Shown here: piece by piece, positions 33,983-42,283 of the stretch
How positions within the stretch are numbered: position 1 is the stretch's first letter
Layout: the number at the start of each line of letters is the position of its first letter
NCBI GenBank assembly: GCA_015075725.1
Contig: JABTTV010000001.1
Location: 2,294,001 to 2,358,000, forward strand
Length of the DNA: 64,000 bases
Direction: 5' to 3'
Origin: Anaerolineales bacterium
Lineage (GTDB): Bacteria > Chloroflexota > Anaerolineae > Anaerolineales > Villigracilaceae
Made by a program: the position numbers and the translations under genes
The notes under the pieces: generated by a model
What the model saw: the letters and a program-made list of their open reading frames with translations, nothing else
What the model was told of the DNA's origin: nothing
The model's database searches: none

Positions 33983-34002
33983 CGTAAGGAGAATGTGCCG
34001 AA

Positions 34003-34848
34003 CTACTCTTCGGCGATCAACACCTGCTTGAATTTTGGGAAGAGCAGGACAAATAACAACCCGATGATGACCGGCATGCCATAGGTGTAATCCCAAGCGG
34101 TGGAGTCTGTCATGGTGAGGCGGATAATCTGCATTGGAACGTCAATTGCCACGAGAGATGTCACCGAGATCAATGCCAGCCACCAGCCGGAGAATTTGCG
34201 GGCAGCGATTTGGTAGATGGCAACGAACAGTAATATCACGCAGATCCATTGGATTGGCTGCGACCATGCCAGCACCCAGGTTCCCAATCCGTCGTACATG
34301 GGCTTTCCGGGGCGCGTCAACAGCGTGCGCAGATTGCCGGTCCCAACAATGAACGCATGCGTGGTCAGCATCCCTGTAAAGGTCAACGCCAGGAATTGTC
34401 CCCATTTCAGCCATTTGTCCACGTTGCGCATCAGGATCAGCGACCAAAAGAAGACCAGTCCCACCGCCGAGACTGCCATGGGAATTGGGAATCCATCCAC
34501 GAACGAAACGTAGGGCATGAACATGAACATCCCACCTGCGGATGGGAAGGCCGACGCCAATAATCCGGTTGGAAAAGCCCAGTCCTCCCCACGATAGATC
34601 GGACCCGCCAGCCAGAGTAGGGCGATCCCTCCGATGAAGATCAATCCCCGATAGAGCGGAAAAGCGTAGGAAAAGATCAGAATTCCGCTGGCATAGGCTG
34701 GCTTTTCCGCCGAAACAACCTGCAATGCCGCTACGACCCGCTCCAATGATGTTTGGATCAGGAAGGGTGCAACTGCGACCATGAACAAGCCGACGACGAC
34801 CGCCAATATTGCAAGTATCAGACGGTTGTTTTGAGATGTGTTCTTCAT
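34003..34848 (-). CDS. Multi-pass membrane protein heading the polyferredoxin operon
   Basis: The 281-residue protein has about eight helices and no recognised domain. Notable segments are ALLWLAGPIYRGEDWAFPTG, the Met/Phe-rich GGMFMFMPYVSFVDGFPIP and a THAFIVGTGN loop with an intramembrane His. It is the first gene of the unit running through the small protein and polyferredoxin to 32155. AAGGAGGC precedes the ATG. A perfect TGTGAAATGTATCACA site and a second symmetric motif lie just upstream. Confidence 0.6.
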   Translation of the reverse strand: MKNTSQNNRLILAILAVVVGLFMVAVAPFLIQTSLERVVAALQVVSAEKPAYASGILIFSYAFPLYRGLIFIGGIALLWLAGPIYRGEDWAFPTGLLASAFPSAGGMFMFMPYVSFVDGFPIPMAVSAVGLVFFWSLILMRNVDKWLKWGQFLALTFTGMLTTHAFIVGTGNLRTLLTRPGKPMYDGLGTWVLAWSQPIQWICVILLFVAIYQIAARKFSGWWLALISVTSLVAIDVPMQIIRLTMTDSTAWDYTYGMPVIIGLLFVLLFPKFKQVLIAEE

Positions 34849-34879
34849 GGCAGCCTCCTTGTGGATAGCTCGATTTGCA

Positions 34880-34895
34880 TGTGAAATGTATCACA
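34880..34895 (-). promoter_or_regulatory. Crp/Fnr-type site upstream of the polyferredoxin operon
   Basis: Perfect TGTGA-AATGTA-TCACA palindrome, 32 bases upstream of the 34848 start codon. It is paired at a 32-base centre distance with the TTTGC-type element at 34912-34927. Confidence 0.7.
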
Positions 34896-34911
34896 ATATA
34901 TATCTGACTTC

Positions 34912-34927
34912 TTTGCGTTAAGGCAAA
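34912..34927. promoter_or_regulatory. Symmetric motif TTTGCGTTAAGGCAAA
   Basis: Inverted repeat TTTGC-N6-GCAAA. The exact reverse complement occurs at 36633-36648, also 32 bases (centre to centre) from a Crp-like site. Probably a second operator; the binder is unknown. Confidence 0.5.
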
Positions 34928-34942
34928 CGCAGGCAGGAGAAA

Positions 34943-34981
34943 AATAAGACAGGCAACTTTCTCGGAGTTGCCTGTCTTATT
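34943..34981 (-). terminator. Terminator after the FmdE-like lipoprotein gene
   Basis: AATAAGACAGGCAACT and AGTTGCCTGTCTTATT are perfect 16-bp arms with a 7-base loop. It closes the lipoprotein transcript so that the next unit depends on its own promoter. Confidence 0.8.
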
Positions 34982-35005
34982 ATCTTGTATTGGCGTTTAT
35001 CCACC

Positions 35006-36544
35006 TTACTTTTCGTAAAGGGTCACAGTGAAGAACCCATCCATATCGGCGTTCTCCAGGACAAAGGTCGCGCGATCGTTCCAGTACTTTTGGTAATCAG
35101 CTGCTTCTTCCGCAGTGGCTGTGCCAGCTGCCATCTTCTTGCCCATTTCCAAACGTGCAGGTGTCGGGATTGGCAGGATGATCACGAGATTGAACTTGAC
35201 GCCAACTTTAGCGCCCGTATCAAGGCGGGTGAAGACCCATTCCCGCATCGGGGGAAGTTGACCTGTTGGCTCGTCCTTGTACACCATTTTGTTTTGGCGC
35301 ACGAAGAGGTCATTCACTGTCCCAAACTCCGAGCCGTTGAAGCCGGTGTGAGGAGAAGCTCCGGTGATAAATGTGATCACCTCGCCAAACACGCCGACAA
35401 ACCATTCATTTTCCGCGCCGGGGGCTTCCACTGCGATCTGTCCGCGCACGGGGATTTCCCCGTCGGGATACAGAACCTCAAGAGCCTTCTTGGTGATGAT
35501 CCACGCACCAGTGACCGCACCGCAGGAATGGCCAGACAGTTTGACCGCTTCTTCGTACGTATAGGGAACAGGACCAGTTGTCTGGCCGAAAATTCCGAAG
35601 TACGGTTCGGTCATCATGATCGGCGGCACCTCGGTGATGTAGGCCTGATCCCAGGCAAACGTCTCGGCTGAGGTGGATGCGGGTTGTTCTGTGTTGGCAG
35701 ACGGGGCGGCGCCTTCCTGGTAGACCTTTACATTGAAGAAACCATCTAGGGTATCCGCATTTTCAAAGACAAATTTGGCGCGGGCATTCCAGTATTCGTA
35801 ATACTCCGCAGCTTCTTCAGGCGTGGCTGTTCCAGCTGCCATCTTCTTGCCCATTTCCTGCCGTTCAGGCGTCGCAATCGGGGTGATGACTGCCAGGTTG
35901 AAATTAACTCCCACTTTTGCGCCGTTATCCAGGCGGGTAAAGATCCATTCCAACTGAGGGGGTTGCTTCCCGCTGGGCGCATCCAAGTAAACCATTTTGT
36001 TCTGGCGCACAAAGATGTCATTTGTCTCCCCGAATTCCGCGCCAATAAAGCCTGTTTTGGGGGCGGCGCCAGTCAAATAGGTGATGATCTCTCCAAAGAC
36101 GCCGACGAACCACTCATCCTCGGCGCCCGGGGCTTCCACTGTGATTTGACCGCGCACCGGGATTTCCCCATCGGGGTACAACACTTCGAGCGCCTTGCGG
36201 GTGATCGTCCAGGCGCCAGCAGTCGCACCGCAGGAATGTCCCGCCAGTTTTGCAGCTTCTTCGTAGTAATAAGGAACTGCCACTTGCGACTGCCCGAAGA
36301 TTTGGAAATACGGATCGATCATCCAGATCGGTTCCACCTGCGTGATGTAATCCTGCGTCCACAGGACAGGTTCCGCAATTTCAGTGGGCGAGGGCTCTTC
36401 CACCACATCTGGTTGGGTCAGGACTTCGGTGGCGGGCGCGGGCTCACTGACCGCTTCCGTGGCTGGAGCGGGAGCAGGGGCGCAGGCCGCCAGTACAAGC
36501 GCGGCGATGATCGCCACCGCGAAGGTAAAACATATACTTTTCAT
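35006..36544 (-). CDS. Lipoprotein with two tandem FmdE-like domains
   Basis: The 512-residue protein has lipobox LAAC and a Pro/Ala/Glu linker, then two very similar modules (about 62-280 and 296-512). Each contains DPYFQIFGQ- or EPYFGIFGQ-type start, KL[AS]GHSCGA, ALEVLYPDGEIPVRGQI, a VGVFGEIITYLTGAAP-like segment and RQNKMVY. The GHSCGA plus later TG segment resembles the HGHLCPG and GCTxGKGNL pattern of FmdE-family proteins, which bind metal through His/Cys; the family call is tentative. Export to the cell surface is clear. It is divergent from the Crp/Fnr gene, with a shared regulatory region. Confidence 0.6.
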   Translation of the reverse strand: MKSICFTFAVAIIAALVLAACAPAPAPATEAVSEPAPATEVLTQPDVVEEPSPTEIAEPVLWTQDYITQVEPIWMIDPYFQIFGQSQVAVPYYYEEAAKLAGHSCGATAGAWTITRKALEVLYPDGEIPVRGQITVEAPGAEDEWFVGVFGEIITYLTGAAPKTGFIGAEFGETNDIFVRQNKMVYLDAPSGKQPPQLEWIFTRLDNGAKVGVNFNLAVITPIATPERQEMGKKMAAGTATPEEAAEYYEYWNARAKFVFENADTLDGFFNVKVYQEGAAPSANTEQPASTSAETFAWDQAYITEVPPIMMTEPYFGIFGQTTGPVPYTYEEAVKLSGHSCGAVTGAWIITKKALEVLYPDGEIPVRGQIAVEAPGAENEWFVGVFGEVITFITGASPHTGFNGSEFGTVNDLFVRQNKMVYKDEPTGQLPPMREWVFTRLDTGAKVGVKFNLVIILPIPTPARLEMGKKMAAGTATAEEAADYQKYWNDRATFVLENADMDGFFTVTLYEK

Positions 36545-36600
36545 TGCTTCTCCTTTATGTGAATGTGTCTGACTTGTGGCTCAATTCTGTGTCACGTATA

Positions 36601-36616
36601 TGTGAAATTTATAACA
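36601..36616. promoter_or_regulatory. Degenerate Crp/Fnr-type site between the FmdE-like lipoprotein and the regulator
   Basis: TGTGA-AATTTA-TAACA matches the other sites except in the right half. It lies between divergent genes and could control both, including autoregulation. Confidence 0.5.
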
Positions 36617-36632
36617 AATAAGTGACAATGTC

Positions 36633-36648
36633 TTTGCCTTAACGCAAA
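36633..36648. promoter_or_regulatory. Symmetric motif TTTGCCTTAACGCAAA
   Basis: Exact reverse complement of the motif at 34912-34927 and at the same 32-base centre distance from its Crp-like neighbour. A TATAAT for the regulator gene follows at 36659-36664. Confidence 0.5.
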
Positions 36649-36683
36649 CCACAGTTGATATAATTTCACTGAGGCATTCCCTG

Positions 36684-37361
36684 ATGAGACAACTTCCCGA
36701 AATCCTGGTTAAGAATCCCGTCCTTGCTGGATTATCCCCCTCTGACCAACAGGAAACCGTTCGACTTGCTCGCGTCCGTTCCTATCTGAAAGGCGAAAAA
36801 ATAATTCTCTACGGCGACGTGTGGCCCCATCTTTTCATGGTGAAAAGCGGGGAGATCGAAGCAATAAAGGAATCTAGCGAGGGGCGTATCCTGCGTGTGG
36901 TTTCTTTTCTTGCGGGCGAACTATTTTGGGGACTGGCTTTTTTTCACGAAAATGCCCCCATGCCCGTCACGCTTGGCGCGCGCGAGGACAGTCAAATCTA
37001 TCTGTGGGCGCGGGACGCCATCTTGCCTCTCCTGTTGCGCAACGGACAAGCTTCATGGGAACTCAGCCGTCTAATGGCGGAACGGATGCAGCACGCCAGC
37101 GAAATTTTGGAAGGGCTGGCATTTCAGCCGGTTGCGGGTAGGTTGGCACGCTTCCTGCTGGAAAACTTCGATACTGCCAGTGATTCCGCCATCTCCCGCG
37201 ATCTCACGCTCGACGATATTGCTGCGCACATTGGCACCACTCGTGAGATGGTCTGCCGGGCTCTTTATAGTTTTTCGGACAAAAAATTAATTGAAGTAAC
37301 CCGCACCGAATTTGTGCTAACTGACCGCGAAGGCTTGGCGCGCATGGTCGAACGCAGTTAA
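36684..37361 (+). CDS. Crp/Fnr-family regulator of the respiratory-like cluster
   Basis: The 225-residue protein has an N-terminal cyclic-nucleotide-binding fold (VRSYLKGEKIILYGDVWPHL, MVKSGEIEAI), a dimer helix and a C-terminal winged helix LTLDDIAAHIGTTREMVCRA. The recognition helix keeps the CRP contacts R-E-x-x-x-R (REMVCR), which in CRP read TGTGA half-sites. Such half-sites occur before all three units of the adjacent cluster. There is no Fnr-type cysteine cluster, so it is not an Fe-S oxygen sensor; a heme/NO or small-molecule sensor like DNR or HcpR is possible. It is divergent from the FmdE-like lipoprotein. Confidence 0.85.
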   Translation: MRQLPEILVKNPVLAGLSPSDQQETVRLARVRSYLKGEKIILYGDVWPHLFMVKSGEIEAIKESSEGRILRVVSFLAGELFWGLAFFHENAPMPVTLGAREDSQIYLWARDAILPLLLRNGQASWELSRLMAERMQHASEILEGLAFQPVAGRLARFLLENFDTASDSAISRDLTLDDIAAHIGTTREMVCRALYSFSDKKLIEVTRTEFVLTDREGLARMVERS

Positions 37362-38650
37362 CCGAGCGCCAGGTCGCGCCGCAGTAAATCTTCGACTCTT
37401 TCCCGGTCTTGAATTAATTTCACATTTCCCTCTTCCAGCCAAACCACCGCCGGTTTGCGCGCGCCGTTGTAATTGGACGACATGCTCAACTGATACGCCC
37501 CGCTCATGGGGATGGCGATCAAATCCCCTTCCTGGATTCTCGGCATGGGCAGGTCTTCGATGACGATATCCCCGGACTCGCAATACGGCCCGGCGATGGA
37601 GACGCTCTCGCTTCTTTCCAACCCGACGCCTGTTACCGGCAAACAGGAGTATCTCGCCCCGTACAGCGCATAACGCGGATTGTCCGCCATCCCGCCGTCG
37701 GCCAGCAGCCATGTTTTGTGGCCGCGTTTCTTAACCGCACCCACGCGATAAATCGCCACACCCGCCTGCGCCACGAGACTACGCCCCGGCTCAAGGTGTA
37801 GATGGGGGAGATCGATGCCGCGAGAGTTGCATCCCTCGATTACCGCTTCAGAGATTCCACGCACATAACTTTCGATGGATGGATGCGGCAATTCATCTTC
37901 ATGATATGCCACGCCCCAGCCTCCGCCGGGACAAAAATGCCATTCGTTTTTGAATCCGATTTCTTTTGCAAGGTCGAGCGCCATCTCAACCGCAGGAATC
38001 AACGGCTCCGGGTCGCGGAAGTTCGAGCCTTGATGGAAGTGAATACCGTTAATTGGCAAGCCGTGTTCTTTACAAAACGCCGCCGCTTCGAGAATCTCTT
38101 CGCGCGTCATCCCAAACTTGCTTTCGTGATGACCAGTCTGCGTGTGGACATGATGGGTTGTGACGGAAACGCCGGGAAGCAGGCGAAGCCAGAGAGTCGG
38201 TAGATTGGCAGCTGGTAAATTGATAATTCGATGTAATTCACTGAGGTTATCTGCAACGATGGTCCCGGCATGTTGAATGGCGGCTTTCAAGTCTGAGATT
38301 GATTTATTAACCCCATGCACGAGAATCTTTTCGCGCGGCAGGCCTGCAGCGATGGCAATCCCGATCTCACCCTCGCCGGTGCAATCGACCGTCAATGCGT
38401 GCGCCTGAGTCCACTGCGCAATCGCTTTGCATAAAAACGCCTTTCCAGCATAAGTGATGTTGGAAAGGCCGGGGTAATGGGCAGATAAGGCTCGAGCGTA
38501 GGTTTGGGCAAGAATATTCAGGGTCGCAGAGTCGTACACATAGAGGGGAGTCTGATATCGGTCCGCGAGAGAGGCGAGATTCTGTCCGGCGATGGTCAGC
38601 GTTTCGTTTTCGATTCGAGTCGTGACGGGGAAAAGGTCAAGCCGATTCAT
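37358..38650 (-). CDS. lysA: Diaminopimelate decarboxylase
   Basis: The 430-residue PLP enzyme makes lysine from meso-diaminopimelate. The PLP lysine is in ITYAGKAFLCKA, the HHVHTQTGHHESKFGM and GGGWGVAYHEDE blocks bind PLP phosphate, and the C-terminal GPYCESGDIV carries the active-site Cys of the other subunit. I start it at ATG 38650, which overlaps the end of the diguanylate cyclase gene by 14 bases; the frame is open to 38707. The 3' end overlaps the convergent Crp/Fnr gene by four bases. Confidence 0.95.
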   Translation of the reverse strand: MNRLDLFPVTTRIENETLTIAGQNLASLADRYQTPLYVYDSATLNILAQTYARALSAHYPGLSNITYAGKAFLCKAIAQWTQAHALTVDCTGEGEIGIAIAAGLPREKILVHGVNKSISDLKAAIQHAGTIVADNLSELHRIINLPAANLPTLWLRLLPGVSVTTHHVHTQTGHHESKFGMTREEILEAAAFCKEHGLPINGIHFHQGSNFRDPEPLIPAVEMALDLAKEIGFKNEWHFCPGGGWGVAYHEDELPHPSIESYVRGISEAVIEGCNSRGIDLPHLHLEPGRSLVAQAGVAIYRVGAVKKRGHKTWLLADGGMADNPRYALYGARYSCLPVTGVGLERSESVSIAGPYCESGDIVIEDLPMPRIQEGDLIAIPMSGAYQLSMSSNYNGARKPAVVWLEEGNVKLIQDRERVEDLLRRDLALG

Positions 38651-41177
38651 AGTCGCTGGCGAGTTTAACGCGATTCCGTCCCTGTTGTTTTGCCCGCATG
38701 GCAGCATGATCCGCCGCGATCAGGAGTTCGGCAGGCAGGATGGCATCCAGCGGGAATGTTGCGATACCCATGCTCAGGGTGTACCCGGATACGCCCTCGC
38801 CGTCTGTCGGGGGGTGTGGCGCGCCTTCTTGAATTCCATTGCGCAACCGCTGGGCAAATTGCACGGCGCTAGGCTGGTCGCACTCCGAAAGAATAATGGC
38901 GAATTCGTCGCCCCCATACCGCGCGGCGATATCGTACTTCCGCAGATTGAGTTTGATGAGATTTGCCACGGCTCTCAAGCGGGCATCCCCGGCAGGATGT
39001 CCCCATTTGTCGTTGTATTCCTTGAAGAAGTCGATGTCGAAGACGATCAGGGATAACTGGGTTCCCTTCCTTTCCGCGCGTTCGACTTCGGCGTTGATCG
39101 CCTGTTCGAAGATATGACGGTTCGCGAGCCCGGTCACAGCATCGGTGGTGGCCATTTTCTTGATTTCAGCGTGAAGCCGGGCATTGTCCACGGAGACGGC
39201 AATCGGACCGGCTATGGTGGCCAGCAGTTTTACGTCGGCTTCTTTCAGCCGGGCCTCTTCACCGGACTCAACATTCAGCACACCCAACACATTGTCATCT
39301 TTTATCAGGGGAACACAAATTTCGCTTGTTATGTTGGTGTCCGCTTTCAGGAAAGTATCTTCTTTTTCAGCATCCTCAATGAATTGAACGGACTTGGTGC
39401 GAATCGTCCGGCCCGCCACTCCCTGGCTGATATGAATCTTTTTTATAACCATGTTTTCAGGGTATCCCACCTGCGCTGAAAGATTCAGATAATCGTCGTT
39501 CAAAAAATAAATGCTGACATGGGTGTACCCAAATGCCTCCTTCAGGCTTTTGACGACGGTGCGGCTGATGGTTTCGAGGTCGAGCGAACTGGCGACAAGC
39601 TTCGAGATTTCCTGGATGGCAGTGAGTGTCCGCAGGTCAGATTGGGTCTGGGCATATAACGCCGCGCGGTGAAGCGACTCGGATATCTGGCTTGCGAGGG
39701 TTTCGAGGGTGAGGATATCCAACTCGCCGAACGCGTTGAGTTCCAGGCTCTCGGCGTAGAACACGCCATATAGTGCGCCCTTTTGGAAGATGGGTGTACA
39801 GATGGCTGAACCGGACTTCGTGCTGGTTGAATAATAATGACTGTCTTCCGAAACGTTCCCCGAGACATATGTCTTTTGGAGGCCGGCGGTATAGCCGATA
39901 ATTCCCTCACCCAGCTTTTGCCGGTAGCCCGGCCTGTAACCGAAATCTTCCGCGCCAGAGATTGCGACGATTTCCAGCATGTTATCGGCAGTCAGGAGCG
40001 AAATGGCGGTTTCGGCATATCCAAACTGACGGGTGACCGTTTCCACCGCGCGCTGAAGGATTTCCCTTTCATCGAAGCTATCTGCGATCCGTCTTCCGGC
40101 TTCTTCCAGGAGGGCAAGTTGACGTGAACGGCGCTCTTCCGCACGCAGGTGAGCCTGTTCGTTGGTGATGTCATGAAGAACAACCACCCGACCAAGCAGG
40201 CCGGCGCCTTTTTTTTGTATTGGTATGACACGGGCATCGTACCATTTCGTAGTACCGCCGCTTTTCAGTTCGACATTGATATTCGACTCCGGGGAATCCC
40301 AAATTTTATTAAATTTTTCTGCCTGCGGCAGGATCGAGAGAGCGGTCTTCCCAAACCAAAATGTATTCATACCAAGCAGCCTGCCTGCCGCAGGGTTTAG
40401 ATTGACAACCTCGCCTTCGCGGTTGACGACGATGATCGCATCTTGAAGATTCTCAATGACGATGGCTGCGGCAAGGGGGAACAGGCTTGGCACTCCGAAA
40501 CGGAAAAAACCAAGCGCGATGAGCGGCGCAGAAAACCCCAGGAAAAGAGGCGTCGGATCAAGGGATATGCCATTTTCAAAATAGATGAAAACGGCATTTA
40601 CGATAGTGGTCAAGATCACACCGGCAAGGACAATGCCCGTTCTTACACGGAGCGCCTTCTCGGCTTTGAGATAACCAATAAAATATACAATGATCCCTGT
40701 TGCAACCATCGTATAGGCAAGTGTAAAGTAGATCCAAAAACCGATTCCGTATTCGGCATCCAATGGTGCGAAATATACCCCCGTAGAAGTGAGCGATGTC
40801 CAGACCAGGTGATGGAGATCGTTCGTGCTTCCAAGGAGAAATGCGACTGCCCCGGGTATGGCAAGTAAAAAAATGCGGCCGTTCATTAACCACCATGCGC
40901 CGATGCCGGTATATCTGAGCGCAAATGCGAGCCAGAGCGGCGGGGAGAGAGTCATGCCGAGATAAAGCATCCTTCTCGCAAAAATTTTTGCCTGGATCGA
41001 CGGGTGGACAATTTCCAGAAAGTAAAATCCGGCCCACACCGCCATGGAGAGCATCAGTGCGCCAAGCGTGCGTGCGCCGGGAGTTTGCCAATTGATGAAA
41101 GCTCGAATGGCTATCCCCGTAATGATCACGACAAGGAGGGCAAGACAGATCAGATATGCCGATAGATATGTTTCCAT
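38637..41177 (-). CDS. 7TM-PAS-GAF-GAF-GGDEF diguanylate cyclase
   Basis: The 846-residue protein starts with seven to eight helices of the histidine-kinase 7TM type (about 1-215), then a PAS domain (AIIVVNREGEVVNLNPAAG), two GAF domains (about 335-500 and 520-680) and a C-terminal GGDEF domain. The active site RYGGDEFAIIL is intact, and RKYD five residues before it forms the RxxD inhibitory site, so it should make cyclic di-GMP with product feedback. It lies in one leftward unit with lysA and the DivIC-like gene. The signal sensed is unknown. Confidence 0.9.
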   Translation of the reverse strand: METYLSAYLICLALLVVIITGIAIRAFINWQTPGARTLGALMLSMAVWAGFYFLEIVHPSIQAKIFARRMLYLGMTLSPPLWLAFALRYTGIGAWWLMNGRIFLLAIPGAVAFLLGSTNDLHHLVWTSLTSTGVYFAPLDAEYGIGFWIYFTLAYTMVATGIIVYFIGYLKAEKALRVRTGIVLAGVILTTIVNAVFIYFENGISLDPTPLFLGFSAPLIALGFFRFGVPSLFPLAAAIVIENLQDAIIVVNREGEVVNLNPAAGRLLGMNTFWFGKTALSILPQAEKFNKIWDSPESNINVELKSGGTTKWYDARVIPIQKKGAGLLGRVVVLHDITNEQAHLRAEERRSRQLALLEEAGRRIADSFDEREILQRAVETVTRQFGYAETAISLLTADNMLEIVAISGAEDFGYRPGYRQKLGEGIIGYTAGLQKTYVSGNVSEDSHYYSTSTKSGSAICTPIFQKGALYGVFYAESLELNAFGELDILTLETLASQISESLHRAALYAQTQSDLRTLTAIQEISKLVASSLDLETISRTVVKSLKEAFGYTHVSIYFLNDDYLNLSAQVGYPENMVIKKIHISQGVAGRTIRTKSVQFIEDAEKEDTFLKADTNITSEICVPLIKDDNVLGVLNVESGEEARLKEADVKLLATIAGPIAVSVDNARLHAEIKKMATTDAVTGLANRHIFEQAINAEVERAERKGTQLSLIVFDIDFFKEYNDKWGHPAGDARLRAVANLIKLNLRKYDIAARYGGDEFAIILSECDQPSAVQFAQRLRNGIQEGAPHPPTDGEGVSGYTLSMGIATFPLDAILPAELLIAADHAAMRAKQQGRNRVKLASDYESA

Positions 41178-41186
41178 TCGGTCACA

Positions 41187-41564
41187 TTACCGGTCGAAGA
41201 ACAAAGTCCACCAGATTTCCCAGTTTTGCATCGGGGTGGGAACCGGCACAGGCGTATTCACGATGACCGGCGCGCTACCCGGTAATTCCACCGGAATGAC
41301 AGGCTGGTCTCCCTCCTGAAGGTAATGCCCGTCAGCGCGCGCCCATTCTTCCACGGCATCGGTCGAAGCGGCATAAGCCACCTGGGTTTGCAGGGCGATC
41401 TGGGTCTGTACTGCCTGAGTGGCAATCGCGCGCATTTCATCGCGCTGTTCGTTCAGGCGGTTCAATTCCTCAAGTCGCGTATTGAATTCGATGACGAAAA
41501 GGATAAGGATGAAGATTCCTGCAAAGACAGCCACACGCCTGAACCGAATGGGGAACTGGTTCAT
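41187..41564 (-). CDS. DivIC/FtsL-like septum protein candidate
   Basis: The 125-residue protein has a short basic N-terminus, one membrane helix (VAVFAGIFILILFVIEFNTR), a coiled coil (LEELNRLNEQRDEMRAIATQ) and an extracytoplasmic tail with a PVPVPTP linker. This layout fits FtsL/DivIC septum-formation proteins, though sequence identity is not diagnostic. It is divergent from rplI and begins the leftward unit with the GGDEF protein and lysA. Confidence 0.55.
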   Translation of the reverse strand: MNQFPIRFRRVAVFAGIFILILFVIEFNTRLEELNRLNEQRDEMRAIATQAVQTQIALQTQVAYAASTDAVEEWARADGHYLQEGDQPVIPVELPGSAPVIVNTPVPVPTPMQNWEIWWTLFFDR

Positions 41565-41592
41565 GACCGTATCTTAACCGTTATCGCTACAG

Positions 41593-41620
41593 TTGGCAAA
41601 TCCCCCGTTTGTGGTAAAAT
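41593..41620 (+). promoter_or_regulatory. Promoter of rplI
   Basis: -35 TTGGCA, 16-base spacer, -10 TAAAAT, about 63 bases before the rplI start, which has its own AAAGGG ribosome binding site. Confidence 0.6.
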
Positions 41621-41683
41621 CCCGCCTCGCGAGTCGTTGTACCCTTCGACCCGACATCAATTTTTTACGAAAGGGCTTAAACC

Positions 41684-42232
41684 ATGAAAGTATTGCTCAT
41701 CAAGGACGTATATAAACTCGGACGCGCAGGCGACATCAAGAAGGTGGCCGACGGTTTCGGGCGCAACTTCCTCCTTCCGCAAGGGCTTGCCGTACTCGCC
41801 ACTGCAGGCGCGCTCAAACAGGTGGAGAAGATCAAATCCCAGGCGGAGATTCGCCGCAACGCTCAAAATAATGAACTCAAAGGCATTGCCGACCAGATCA
41901 AGGATGTGACCCTGATCTTTCCCGTCAAAGCAGGTGAGACTGGAAAACTCTATGGCTCGATCACAACCGGGGATATCGCCGCTGCGTTGACCGAAAAAGC
42001 CCGCTTCGAGATCAAACGCCAGCAGGTGGATACCCAGCCGATCCGCGCCCTCGGCGAATTCACCGCCCGCATCCGCCTGACGATGGACCTTGTGCCCGAG
42101 ATCAAAGTGATCGTCCATCGCGAAGGCGAAAGCCCGGATACTGTGACCGGCGCCCAGCCTGAAGAAACGTCAAAACCTGCCAAGGATGCTGCGAAGAAAG
42201 AAGAACAGGCAGAAGAAACCAAAACTGAGTGA
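41684..42232 (+). CDS. rplI: 50S ribosomal protein bL9 with acidic/basic tail
   Basis: The protein of 182 residues has the L9 signature at its N-terminus (VYKLGRAGDIKKVADGFGRN, FLLPQGLAVLAT), the long connecting helix and the C-terminal domain (KLYGSITTGDIAAAL, LGEFTARIRL). bL9 bridges ribosomes and helps reading-frame maintenance. After residue 150 there is an extra Lys/Glu/Ala-rich tail of about 30 residues, not present in E. coli L9. A compact promoter precedes it. Confidence 0.96.
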   Translation: MKVLLIKDVYKLGRAGDIKKVADGFGRNFLLPQGLAVLATAGALKQVEKIKSQAEIRRNAQNNELKGIADQIKDVTLIFPVKAGETGKLYGSITTGDIAAALTEKARFEIKRQQVDTQPIRALGEFTARIRLTMDLVPEIKVIVHREGESPDTVTGAQPEETSKPAKDAAKKEEQAEETKTE

Positions 42233-42283
42233 TCCGCATAATGACTCACCCCGGATTTCCGCGGGTGAGTTTGCTTTTAACCA

